A program made the position numbers and the translations under genes. Under the pieces are notes generated by a model, which was given only the letters and a program-made list of their open reading frames with translations, was not told the origin of the DNA and ran no database searches. From NCBI GenBank assembly GCA_964036295.1, contig OZ038462.1, forward strand, positions 6,741,267-6,805,266: a DNA stretch of 64,000 nucleotides, written 5' to 3'. This document shows positions 10,475 to 64,000 of the stretch, one piece after another (within the stretch, counting starts at the first letter, position 1; every line of letters starts with the position of its first letter). The stretch is from Plumapathes pennacea. Its lineage: Eukaryota > Cnidaria > Anthozoa > Antipatharia > Myriopathidae.

Positions 10475-11136
10475 CGTCATATCAACTCCGAAGCTTTTTA
10501 GTTACCTTTGTGATAAAAATAGTAATAATAAAAGAAACTTTGTCAACAAACCAGTTGTACCCTGCGCAACTTGCCTGCCTTTCAAGCTCCGGACCGGTTC
10601 GCACATGTTGTTTCCGGCGTACAGTGTATTAATCTGCAGCTATTGTTGCACGATTGAATATCAATACAATTGAGCTATGATGAGACACTGAACTAAACAC
10701 AGCGACGATGCATCGTGCGACAGCAGGAACCTCCGCTGCCGAGATATTTTTAAGATAACAACTGAGTTCACTCGATTGACGAACTAGTGAACACAAATTC
10801 AATGTGAGCGTGCCACGTCCCAAGTAGTTGCCTTGGTGATATAAGAAAGTTTGTTGATTAATTTTGTCGGTCGTTTTTTTGGGATTACAAACAAAAAGAG
10901 GCATGCAAACAATCCGCAGGTTTTCTATTGAAAATGTTGTAATTACTTGACTTGATACAATGAATTAGCGTGGGACCTCTACCACGGCACTTCACTCAGA
11001 TGGACTGCGTCTTATAAAACGAAGTACAATTATTCGATGGTTTGTATTCAAACTGGGTCAACTGGCAGAGTAAATATTTGAACGAAAGAGGGAGGCGGTA
11101 ATTACTGCCCTGTAAGTGCAATTTGCTCAGTCATTT

Positions 11137-12600
11137 ATGGATCATTCGGACACACAATCAACTGGTCGATTATTTGCTCAAGGCCAGGCCATGTCCCTGA
11201 ATGGCGAAGTAAAAAAACTTTCAAGAACTTATCATCGATACATTCAGAGCAAGAAGTCGACAGTCAAAAGGCAATGGAAGCGCGAAGTGAAGATGGACAC
11301 TGGACGAGCAAAAACTTCAAAGGACAAGCCGGTTTACATTGTACAACCCACGACAGTCAAAGCAGTTTTACCTAGTTCAAGGACTGCTGCTTCTTGCCCT
11401 CCCAAACATACGCGCGACAGACTCTTGGCTTCTGGAAAATCACAAAACAGTTCCGAAGAACCGCGGAGAACCAAGTCAAGTTCCGTACCGAGATCTCGTA
11501 AGAATCAAACACTGAAGCAATCAGGCGAGTTTGAGTACAAAGTCGTCACGATGAACGAGACAGTGGAAGAGAAAGCTGTGAGGGACAACCTAATTGAAGG
11601 CGTCAAGAAACAGAACTGGGTCGAAAATGGGGCGACACGGTCACAGAGCGCTTACGTTACGCCCTCAAATAAACTGGGACTCATCGAACGAAAGTTCTCT
11701 CTGTGTGCTGAGAACGCTGAACAAAGAATCAAAGAGAGCCCTCGAGTGAGTTTCAAAATTTCAAGTCACTTCTGTGATCGCGCGTTCAGGCTTGAAAATG
11801 GCGACTTTTCCAAGCAATTCTGTGACGTTTTTGGTCCTGGAATGTGTACAGACTGCACGAAGGCGAGACGGCAACACATCAGCATTGAAGACCAAATTCA
11901 CTGTTATCCCGGTGTCGCTGTTTCTCCTTATGTGCTCTGTGTTCCGAAGGAAAAAGTCGAAAACGCGTCGAAAACGTCGTCCGCCGTCTTTCACGAACGC
12001 GACGCTCTTTTCCGACGAAATTTGAGCCGAGCGGCGCGTGATAGTCCGGACAGCTTCCGATCTACGAAAGCGCGCCCTAACAGTTCGAACGATGAACGGA
12101 CGAATTCAGCCATGTCGGACGTAAACAGCACTTACACTGTCAACGATTGGAGTGCACAAAGTTCTTGGGATCGTATTCTAAGAAACGAGTCTCCGTGTTC
12201 TTCTGTGTCAAGCTCACGTCGCTCCAGTATTTCCAAGAATGCAGAACTAAAACCGAACGCTGCGCAGACAGCAAGCGAGATTCTCTTTTCACCCGGGGTC
12301 GACTACGAAAGCGATCTCAATCCAGTGAGCATTCCTTTATCTCAAGTTACTCACCTGTCGCCTGGAAATCCGCAGGTTAGACAGGTTCCGTCCAGAGCTG
12401 GTTCCAGGCTTAATTCACGCAGAAATCGGCTGAAAACGCCGTCGATTGAACGAACAGGCAAGTTAAAGGAACTGCCGTACTGGCGCTTCTTGATCCCCGA
12501 GCCGCCCAAACTAGAGGTGGGCAGAATGAACGTCAGCATCTTCACTCCCAAAGAGATTCCTGGAATCAAGATCTTTGACGAGTCCTTTTTTGAACTTTAA
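11137..12600 (+). CDS. Unrecognised 487-residue intronless ORF, disordered, with a compact C-terminus
   Basis: The first in-frame ATG is at 11137. The frame is open slightly further upstream, and TTTGCTCAG just before it could be a splice acceptor, so an upstream exon is possible. The protein is rich in Ser, Arg and Lys over residues 1-420 and looks disordered. A Cys-containing patch (FCDVFGPGMCTDC) lies about halfway. The last ~40 residues look more structured, with PYWRFLIPEPPK, then FTPKEIPG and the end DESFFEL. No signal peptide or membrane helix is visible. I do not recognise the family. The length and even codon pattern make it a likely real gene. Confidence 0.65.
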   Translation: MDHSDTQSTGRLFAQGQAMSLNGEVKKLSRTYHRYIQSKKSTVKRQWKREVKMDTGRAKTSKDKPVYIVQPTTVKAVLPSSRTAASCPPKHTRDRLLASGKSQNSSEEPRRTKSSSVPRSRKNQTLKQSGEFEYKVVTMNETVEEKAVRDNLIEGVKKQNWVENGATRSQSAYVTPSNKLGLIERKFSLCAENAEQRIKESPRVSFKISSHFCDRAFRLENGDFSKQFCDVFGPGMCTDCTKARRQHISIEDQIHCYPGVAVSPYVLCVPKEKVENASKTSSAVFHERDALFRRNLSRAARDSPDSFRSTKARPNSSNDERTNSAMSDVNSTYTVNDWSAQSSWDRILRNESPCSSVSSSRRSSISKNAELKPNAAQTASEILFSPGVDYESDLNPVSIPLSQVTHLSPGNPQVRQVPSRAGSRLNSRRNRLKTPSIERTGKLKELPYWRFLIPEPPKLEVGRMNVSIFTPKEIPGIKIFDESFFEL

Positions 12601-14221
12601 AGCCTGCAGGTCTTCACAAGCAAAGCAGATACATTCAAGCATAAGAGTCCTCATTTCGAACATAATACCCAAGCTAAGGGCCCGGTCGCACTAGGAAGTT
12701 TAGTCGATAATAACTCAGTATCGACAGCAATACGACGGCTTCTTCAATGTTTGGTAGTAACTTGCCGACATATATTTCTGGTAGCAAGTGCTGTTTGCAC
12801 ACTGATGCAAATGTCGATATCAATGTCGTTAAAGTTATGAGCGCGACCGGAGCCATACTAACTAAAGGATAAAAGTTTCCTTTTTTCCTCAAATGTGCTT
12901 GCGTCGCCCGTTTTCAACGACTCGCCTCTCTTGTCCTTTTGCTCTGGTCGTTCGTGAAAAACAGGCCTATAAATGTCTTTCATCGGCAGCTGCCATGTTG
13001 TGGCCAAGTTTTCAGAACTCGTTTGACATTCATTTGGACATCAAAACTTTTAGTTTACAAACGCCATGATTGTACTTAATGAGTTAATTGAAGTGTTTAC
13101 TTGACAAGAGCACGAATTCTCTTTTGGACAGTACAATTGGAATGTACTGATCAAGATGTTTTCGTTCGAGTTGTTACGACTCGTTTTTGAAACTGTGCCA
13201 GCAAGTAAATCGACCTGTAAACACTATTGGTTCAGAGTAGGAAAACTAAATTAATTCTAAAGCAGTAGCGTCGGTCTTTTATGGCGGGCTTAGCTTTAAT
13301 TACATTGTAGGCCACATTTACTCTACAAAATGAGCAAATAAACCGCAGTATTATGAACGTTGAGAGCCACATTCAAACAATGTCCTGCGTAGTTCATAAC
13401 CAAAGCCAACAAAAGGGAAACCAACTTTGCAAACGAAAACAATTAAACGCAACACCTCGCGGACAACAAGAACCAAGTCTATTCAGCGTTTCCAAGCGAC
13501 TGGCACCTATTTATGCATCAATGACGACGTAGTTATTGTGCGTGTGGCGTTCGTGGGTGCGCGAGAGTGTGCGTATGCGTCTCGCGGCTGCCTGCGAGTT
13601 TCTGTTTACTTTGGAGACCGTATGTAAGGTGGATCGACTTATCGAAGTTGGCGATTGATGCGCGATGACATGGTTGTGTGTAGTGCCGGCTGGGCACAAA
13701 TTCTAAAAGCTGTCGACATACGGCATCACCACAACACATCTTAGTAACGACGATAAAAGACACCAAAAAACTAAACTTGAGCACCAGTTTAATTTCTCAT
13801 TTGTTAACGTCAATTAACCCGAAAATAACATTAAATGTGAACGCAAATGCCATGCGAAGAGCTCTGCAAGAAAAAAAGCAAAACAGAACTAAGAAATAAT
13901 GTCAGATGCGACAAAACAGAATCAATTTCGCAACAAATGAAAACTCGATAACTAGTCGTTGTTTAAAGTTGTCACTAAATCAAGTGCAGCTAAAACCAAA
14001 TCTAGCCAAACTTTGCTAACCCTGGGCACCGTGTTAACGGACTTTTTTTCGAACCTGGGAATAACTACACAACGACATAACGCATTAAGTCTTGATCTAA
14101 GTCAGGGTCGCGCTTATTTTAATGCCCTACCTCTCGTCACACCGCAGCTCGACTCCACGCTTTCCACGACGACGACTGCAAGAAAAAACAGCACACAGTG
14201 AGCGTGAGATCAGCTTTAAAG
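12601..14221. other. Intergenic region between the convergent 487-residue ORF and mask
   Basis: No coding stretch supported. It should contain the 3' UTR of the mask gene on the minus strand, and perhaps a small final exon. ATTAAA-type poly(A) candidates read on the minus strand near 14117 and 13788. No AATAAA was seen close by. Confidence 0.4.
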
Positions 14222-58027
<43,806 letters not shown>

Positions 58028-58612
58028 GTTGATGAAACCTTCATTTATTTCTCGTGTTAAATGAAGAGTCTAGTCACGAGCTGGCACAGCCTTCTGTTTC
58101 TACGAAACGAGAATTGTACGAGTTGACCGCGGCCATGATGGCCATGTTGTCACAAAACCCGGAGATATGAACGCACAGCGATTGCGCAAAACAAACGAGC
58201 GCTTATACTCACCGGGGGAGGAGTAAGTGTTCAAACGGCTCCAAAAGTAGCTTCAAATGACCACTGTTATCTCTTTATCACTCAGAAAACTTTACAAACT
58301 ATTATAATGGGCAAAAGATACGACAATTTTGATTTATTGTTGAAAACGTTTATAGCCAAGGTGTGTTTTGTGTAATGTTATTTGTACCACCCCTCCCTCG
58401 TAAGAGAAATATTGTCACCATCTTTCGTCGGCAAAATACCCCGAGTGCTTCACTAATTCATAGCATATTTCTCGCGTCACGATCGCTCTATAGAACCGCA
58501 TTAATTTTACTGATATATCTTACAATAATAAACCGGTTTGATAACATGTGAAGTTAAGTCATATCTGTTTGATCTGCTTGGTTCTGATTGTTCATCTGGG
58601 ATATTTAACTTT

Positions 58613-58630
58613 ATATATATATATATATAC
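58613..58630. repeat. (TA)n dinucleotide repeat
   Basis: Nine TA units. Confidence 0.85.
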
Positions 58631-58711
58631 TCCAGCCAAAGACGCTCATTTGTTTACCTAAATATTGACCAATATTAACTGAGATCCTAATCTTGTTCCA
58701 AGGTGAATTTT

Positions 58712-58713
<2 letters not shown>

Positions 58714-58742
<29 letters not shown>
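58714..58742. repeat. Poly-T run
   Basis: About 29 consecutive T, followed 25 bases later by an A-run. Confidence 0.9.
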
Positions 58743-59343
58743 GTAAGGGACCGTGTGAGGTACATAAAAAAAAAAAACTCAACTCTTAATCGTTTCGTGA
58801 AGCTATTTGTTATGAATCAGGGCCTCCACCTACGAACACTGGACGATATTCAGTTTATTCTGAGAGTATTTTAAGCCGAACCACAAGGAGGACTGCATGT
58901 CCAAAATAGAACTAGAGTCCAGTTTCCCGCTGGCGGCCGCTGAATATCAAGAGCCTACTTCTCCACACCTGCCCTGATAAAGTGACGAATAATCAGAAGA
59001 AATTATAGTCTGACAAACTTGACTCACTGAACTGCACACAAAATAAACAAATTTGCTGATAACTCGACCCTTTAGACGCCAGAGATAGCCACCCACTGAA
59101 TTCTTTCCTGTTTCGGTATTTTTCTAGCCGTTTGCCTCGTTGTTTTTCCTGAGTTCTCTTCTGATATCTCTCTGTTTTCATCCTTAACTCTTTCATTGTC
59201 ATCGTCCTGGTGAAAGTAACTACAGCAGTCATCAACAACAGTCCCTGGGCTCAAACCATTTGTCACAGTGCGCAAAGACTTCTATCGGCGCTCAACGTAC
59301 AGTCCAACGAAACTGTTTGTGTGTGCGTTCTCGTAAAAATAAA

Positions 59344-59412
59344 ATGATCATGTTTCAAATTTATTTTGCAATGTTCATTCTATTGGCCGATCAACGTTTC
59401 TGCCAGAAACAC
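59344..59412 (+). CDS. Candidate signal-peptide first exon of an unidentified gene (partial)
   Basis: ATG at 59344 in an AAAATG context opens 23 codons, MIMFQIYFAMFILLADQRFC and three more, a good hydrophobic signal peptide. It stops exactly at a consensus donor CAC|GTAAGT in phase 0. The matching downstream exons were not found and may lie beyond the window. The evidence is only the hydrophobic core plus the donor. Confidence 0.35.
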
Positions 59413-59875
59413 GTAAGTTGTTTTTATCCTGTATCACTGACATAGCCTTCGCTGTACCTTTTTCCCACTATCCATCATGTTGAGTGCAAAGGGCTTGTAT
59501 ATGTTTGAAGGGCTGGCCCGGTTACTCGGGTTTTATGTGGGTTTGCTTCGTCTACCGAGATGTGTTCAACTCGTAATTATAGAGCAAGTCAGCCTGGTTA
59601 ACCGGGCTGAGGGCTGCCGGGAAGTGTTCCTTTCGCGATTACATGGAGGAAGCAGCCTGCAGTGGGTTGGGCTTTGCTCAAAAATATTTTGTTTTGAATA
59701 GAAGTAGGCTAACAGTTGTAAAAGTATGAACGGGTTTGTATTGCTGGCTAGTGCGCAAACTTCCTTATAACACGTTTTGTCGCGTGAAAACGCGACAGAT
59801 GCTGGGATTCAAGTTTGGTTTGGCAAGTATCCGTACACCATTGGAATTATTCAATGAGAAATATCTGGACAAGGG

Positions 59876-60063
59876 AGACTCACAAGAGTGATCAACTTCA
59901 ATTTTCTCTTTCATTTTCTCACCAGAAAAATATCATACAGTATAGAGAACTTGGCTTTTGACACCTTGTTCAAATGATTTAAACTATAAATTATATACAA
60001 CACTTAAACATTTGCTCAAAAGGTTGAGAGAATCTACATTGTGAACTTGGGAGTGAAAGGGTA
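59876..60063 (+). repeat. Dispersed ~190-bp inverted-repeat element
   Basis: CACAAGAGTGATCAACTTCA, a CATACAGTATAGAGAACTTGG block and the right end CTTGGGAGTGAAAGGGTA. Same orientation as the copy at 52483. Confidence 0.8.
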
Positions 60064-61358
60064 GGCCACTCAAAGAAAAGAGTAATGCGTCTAAAATACA
60101 TTTCTCGATCTATCAGGCTTTCTGAATTTGTAGCCGGGCTTGTTGTATTTCTGAGCTATTATTAACTGGGTTTTAGTAAACTCACGGTTGTTTGAGTATG
60201 AGTTGAAAAACCCGTGAAAGCCGGAGTGACTTTAGCTTGTCGAAATGTTTCTATCGTTTGATTATGTTTGCTTTCCTTCGCTTAGTTTTTACCAAAGTAA
60301 AACCAGACACCTAAAATGGCAAATATAAAAGTCACATAGCGTCACCTTGCTTGAGCCAAATCGTTAAACTTGAAATGACAAGTAACGTTTAAGGAACTCC
60401 TCCTCAGTGTTTTCGTTACATTGACATATTTTGAAGATCTTTTACCTTCAATAGATAGCCTGATGTAAATTCTACAATAAACGACTATTTTGCCGGTTAT
60501 GGCCAACTAGAGGCTCTGTTGGGGGCCAATGACGGCATCCAAGATGGCGAATATTTTCAAACGCCATTTTCCACTTCACGTACGAATAAGCAGCTTAGAA
60601 AAAACAAACAAACAAACAAACACAAGGCAGTAGTTTAGTTTTTAATGCTTTTAATGTGTTTTCCCCTTACAACCATCACCACTGACATATAGGCAGGTTT
60701 TGTGGAACATCATTTTCCTATCTAAAGAAGTTCCCTTGAACACTGCAACAAAAAAGAATCAGTTAATTGGGTCAGTGGTTGTGGTGGATTATGGGGTTAA
60801 GTAAAAATAACTCTTACAGCAATTCCTAACATGATCAGGCTTTGACTTGTATATTACTTAAATCGCCGTCAGCCACAAGGACTTTACAGACCCCACACCC
60901 CGTCTGCATTTACAAATGATCAATTCTTGGATTATCGTGAAACCGGCATAATCATCTTGCCTCGTCAAACTTCTTGATTTTGATTTGTGCATTATACGTG
61001 TATGTATACATGATATTAGTGTTATGTCTGTAAATAGGCATTTGCAGTTTTCGCAAACTTTTTTATTTTAGGATTTAATAAAAATGTTAAATTATGAAGG
61101 TGCAAAGAATAACCTTCCTGGATTGACAATTCCTTCACCCTGCAAATGTTGCACAATTGTTCAGTTTTGAATGCTGGCCGATTAAAACGCTTTGCGTCCA
61201 GTCTGAAAACTTTTCAAGAACAGTGTTGAATGCTGATCTAGTTATAGAAACATAGGGCCAATGGCCGACTTACAGATGGATTTTTCGATACAGCAAGCTT
61301 AAGTTGCAATCATATAGGCCACGCACATTTTGTTTTTTTAAGTTTGCCGCCATCTTTG

Positions 61359-61390
61359 TTTGTGTGTATGTGTGTGTGTGTGTGTGTGTG
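61359..61390. repeat. (GT)n dinucleotide repeat
   Basis: About 15 TG units with one interruption. Confidence 0.9.
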
Positions 61391-61590
61391 ACTTGGAAAC
61401 CTCGCCTAGACGTTTACACTTTAAATTTAGTGAGTGAATGCATACGTGATTGACAAGTCATAAATACCAGTGACTCCCAGATAGCAAATCTGTGAGTCAA
61501 AATGGGCTAACAACAAAAACTTGTTTTTATGCAGTCAAACATTTTAGGGTAGAAAGTGAGCATAGACCCTTAGTTCTGCCAGAGTAAGAC

Positions 61591-61896
61591 GTTTTCGGAT
61601 GACTGTCGAAAACCAAAACCAAAGTAATCACACAGGCCAATCACAGAGACTGAGGGAAAACAATTCAGCCAATCAGAAGCCAAAGTAATTCACGTTTGGT
61701 CTTGCGTTTGGTTTTACTTTCCAATCAGCAATGCGAGTAAACGCCATCGCTTGCGTGAGAAGTGTTTGGTTTTGGTTTTGGTTTTGTTCCTGATTGGTTG
61801 AGGATGCTGCCAAACTTGTGTGGACCAATCCGAAAGCGTAGCAAACACAAAACCAAAGCAATCACACGATTACTTTCGACAGTCATCCGAAAACCG
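61591..61896. mobile_element. Inverted-repeat element, first of a tandem pair, about 306 bp
   Basis: GTTTTCGGATGACTGTCGAA at the left and TTTCGACAGTCATCCGAAAA at the right are terminal inverted repeats. The inside is full of CCAATCA and GGTTTTGGTTTTGG words arranged as further inverted repeats. Confidence 0.85.
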
Positions 61897-61907
61897 TTCT
61901 ATTAGAG

Positions 61908-62238
61908 CGCTTTTCGGATGACTGTTGAAAACAAAACCAAAGCAATCACAGAGCCAATCAATGAGGCGAGCAAAAACACATCAGACCAATCAGAAGTCCG
62001 AGCGAAACCAAAACCAAAAGCAAGTTTAAATGCGATTGGTTTTACAAACCAATCAGCAGTGCGAGAACACGCCATCGCAAATTGTACTTTCTTGCGTGAG
62101 AGTATCGCAATATCGGTTTTACTTTAGCACTTGATTGGCCAAGAATGTTGCTAAAGTTGTTAGGACCAATCGGAAAGCATAGCAAACGCAAAACCAAAGC
62201 AATCATACAATTACTTTTGACGGTCATGCGAAAACGGC
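61908..62238. mobile_element. Inverted-repeat element, second of a tandem pair, about 330 bp
   Basis: TTTTCGGATGACTGTTGAAA at the left, TTTGACGGTCATGCGAAAAC at the right. Same family and orientation as the preceding copy, separated by only about 12 bases. Confidence 0.85.
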
Positions 62239-62465
62239 TCTATACGAATGTTTTTTATCATCGATTAGGCAATCATGTCATTATAACAGAGGAAGTGCAT
62301 GCGTATATCTGCCGTAAACTCAATGCCACTTCTCTTGTTAACACGTGGTTCCTACGGACACAAAAGGTATGATTGTAGTGCAAGTACCGTAAATCAATGA
62401 ACGGTAGACAATTTATGATTTCCTGTGAGATAAATACTTAGATAGTTACCTGAGTGCGACTGCCA

Positions 62466-62593
62466 CTATCGGCATAAGCCGCAGGTCACTTGACAATGCC
62501 TCAGCATATATACGGCAGTAGCGTAAGAGCGATCACAGTCACCACGGGCAGCAAATTCAGAACACGTGTGCGAGTCGAAGTCATGGCAGATTC
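62466..62593 (-). CDS. Terminal exon encoding a ShKT domain (secreted protein, partial)
   Basis: From acceptor TATCAACAG (exon start 62593) to the stop at 62466. The 41 residues contain six Cys spaced CX7CX8CX13CX3CX2C, with Asp two residues after the first Cys and the ending CQVTCGLC. This is the ShKT pattern, a small disulfide domain found in cnidarian potassium-channel toxins but more often appended to secreted metalloproteases, peroxidases and cysteine-rich proteins. The upstream exons are not seen, so the protein type is unknown and no toxicity is implied. The open frame also extends upstream to an ATG at 62669, without support. Confidence 0.7.
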
Positions 62594-62927
62594 CTGTTGA
62601 TAAACAACAACAGTGAGACCTCTCTTGGTTCTGGCCGTCGTTTTCCTCCAGTGTCGGGGAAACCCACATATGTTATTGATTTAGTTAATTGATTTAGTTA
62701 TATATTCAGTCACGAAAGTTCCGGTTGTTATTAAGAGATTATGTTCGGCCAGTATTGGATTTCAGATGCTTCCACACTACAGTAAAACTATGGTCGAGAG
62801 AAAACTACATGAGGACTTTAGTCAGTAATTACACGAGGATTTTAGCCAGTAGAATTACTAAAGCTATGAAACGGCGAAGCGCCTCGTGGATCCACAACTT
62901 TTTGGCAATGTTATGACGCGTTTCATG

Positions 62928-63345
62928 ATCAATAAGAGGACAGACATATAAAAAACTGACGTCAATTTGTTAAAACTCAAGCGACGACGCGGGGAAAACA
63001 CGCAAGAAAACTGGATTTTGTTCGATTTGACCGAAGTGTTGTCAACAACTTTTCCCGCTCATTGGCCAAAAAGTGACAGTTTGACTTGAGCATTTCGCGC
63101 GTGCAAAATAAAATTTTGTCAAAGAAGTTGGAAAGAAATGAAACTAGACGCTTTTCTGCTGCGGTTTTCTCGACAATTTCAAGACAAAGCTCAAGGAAAT
63201 TCGCCTCTGAACACTTCTGGTTCTCTACTTCAAATGCCGAATGTCGCTTTTGCGAGAACTGAGGTAAAATTGAAGCTGAATTTACCTTCTTCGTCCAAAT
63301 CATTGTCGTCAGCACTCGATTTTATGTGTCTGTCCTCTTATTGAT
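62928..63345. mobile_element. Inverted-repeat DNA element, about 418 bp
   Basis: ATCAATAAGAGGACAGACAT at the left and TGTCTGTCCTCTTATTGAT at the right are terminal inverted repeats. The 112-codon ORF within it on the minus strand is taken as transposon-derived sequence, not a host gene. Confidence 0.8.
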
Positions 63346-63575
63346 AATGAAAATTAGCCAATCACAAAGTGAGAAACTGACGTGTTATTCTTAAAATATC
63401 TATCACGTGACCACTGAGAAACACCGTATAGCTACAAAGAAATACATTCTACTGAGCATGTGTATATAATTTTATGGTTGCCAATTATTTAAATGGTAAA
63501 ACCAAGAGAATTTGGAGTATTTCCAATTCAAAACACGATAGTTTTATGTGGTCACGTGTTAGATATAGAGGATAT

Positions 63576-63662
63576 TACACGGCGGCGTGAAGATAGGAAT
63601 TTTATTTTCGAGTGGTAAAAACAATATTTTACGAACGAGCGCCGCGCGAGTGAGTAAAATTA
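63576..63662. mobile_element. Half copy of the TTACACGG foldback element
   Basis: TTACACGGCGGCGTGAAGAT followed by TTTTATTTTCGAGTGGTAAA matches one arm and the loop of the element at 52314. The second arm is missing. Confidence 0.75.
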
Positions 63663-64000
63663 ATAAATTTCCACTGGTTTGCCGTGGTGTGGACTCTTAT
63701 TTACCACGATTTACGTCATCACATGGTCAAAATGTTGTGGACTCACGAGGCGCTTCGCCGACATCAAAATCTTCCCGTTTTTCGAACATGCGGCAGCATC
63801 ACCCCGCCATCCAGTCAGTTGACACTCTGAAATTCTATTTCTACACTAAGGCGGAATTCTGTCCTTCAGTATTCGCGCCCACTGTTCGTGTTTTAGTAAC
63901 ACCCATAACTTTCACGTAAACAGGGTTTTTTATGCATTCTTCGATGCTTGCCCAGTAAGAGTATTTCTGATTATTGTCTAAGCAGTTGACTGCAAGAATA

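Larger units (their letters stand above)
8110..11136. other. Intergenic stretch with a GPCR relic and a short transposon
   Basis: No intact gene supported. It contains a decayed GPCR fragment (9590-9672), an inverted-repeat element with short target duplication (9997-10238) and a poly-T run (10440-10471). ORFs of 60-90 codons here have no recognisable content. Confidence 0.5.
58028..59343. promoter_or_regulatory. ANKHD1: Upstream region of mask and divergent spacer
   Basis: The 5' UTR and promoter of mask should lie at about 58028-58250. Around 58130-58150 the minus strand reads ACATGGCCATCATGGCC, resembling a YY1-type initiator motif, and there are several upstream ATGs. Beyond that lie a (TA)n run (58613-58630) and a poly-T run (58714-58742), with no gene supported. 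Confidence 0.35.
59413..62465. other. Region without supported genes, rich in inverted-repeat elements
   Basis: Contains one ~190-bp element copy (59876-60063), (AAAC)n (60601-60625), (GT)n (61359-61390) and two tandem foldback elements (61591-62238). ORFs of 60-75 codons have no recognisable content. Confidence 0.5.
62594..64000. other. Right end of window: transposon-derived sequence, no gene
   Basis: Mostly one TIR element (62928-63345) and a half foldback (63576-63662). Outer matching segments GGCGAAGCGCCTCGTGGA (62873) and the inverted ACGAGGCGCTTCGCC (about 63745) suggest nested insertions. Exons upstream of the ShKT exon were not recognised here. Confidence 0.5.

Noticed and set aside
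58993-59275. Charged minus-strand ORFs of 67-81 codons
   Set aside because: Two frames overlap, with no splice-site or homology support for either; left unannotated.
59477-59701. 75-codon plus-strand ORF after the signal-peptide exon
   Set aside because: No acceptor or domain links it to the exon at 59344; length is within chance.
62977-63315. 112-codon minus-strand ORF
   Set aside because: It lies wholly inside a terminal-inverted-repeat element and shows no recognisable domain.

Overview
The window looks like nuclear DNA of an anthozoan cnidarian, most likely a stony coral. This is an inference from short-intron-rich animal gene structure, tandem intronless class A GPCRs, a ShKT-type cysteine exon, abundant short inverted-repeat elements and a tRNA-derived SINE. 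Nothing bacterial or viral was seen.

Layout: 1-90 may be the 3' end of an upstream exon, followed in the same frame by an unrecognised single-exon ORF (94-1344, +). At 3219-8109 (-) there is a tandem array of intronless rhodopsin-class GPCRs: two intact genes, one middle copy that lost TM7, and a decayed fragment of a fourth near 9.6 kb. A second unrecognised, disordered, intronless ORF lies at 11137-12600 (+).

From 58027 down to 14222 (-) runs one large gene, the orthologue of ANKHD1/ANKRD17 (Drosophila mask). I resolved 28 coding exons whose splice phases all agree, giving about 2.1 thousand residues: an acidic N-terminus, 15 ankyrin repeats, a linker, 10 ankyrin repeats, a lysine-rich charged helix, one KH domain with GRGG, a long Ser/Thr/Pro tail, and a C-terminal SAM domain that I do not know from the human proteins. 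Introns of this gene carry most of the window's repeats. The largest is an array of about 755 copies of a 26-bp unit (25871-45514) that fills nearly all of intron 15. Others are a 40-bp minisatellite, an 86-bp minisatellite, trinucleotide runs, several copies of a ~190-bp inverted-repeat element, foldback elements and a tRNA-derived SINE.

Right of the gene (58.0-64.0 kb) there is a candidate signal-peptide first exon (+), the terminal ShKT exon of a secreted protein (-), and several inverted-repeat elements. The strongest second-look items are the intronic satellite, whose transcribed strand looks like hundreds of tandem 3' splice sites, the SAM-extended mask protein, the triplicated exon-19 donor region, and an intron made almost wholly of a mobile element.
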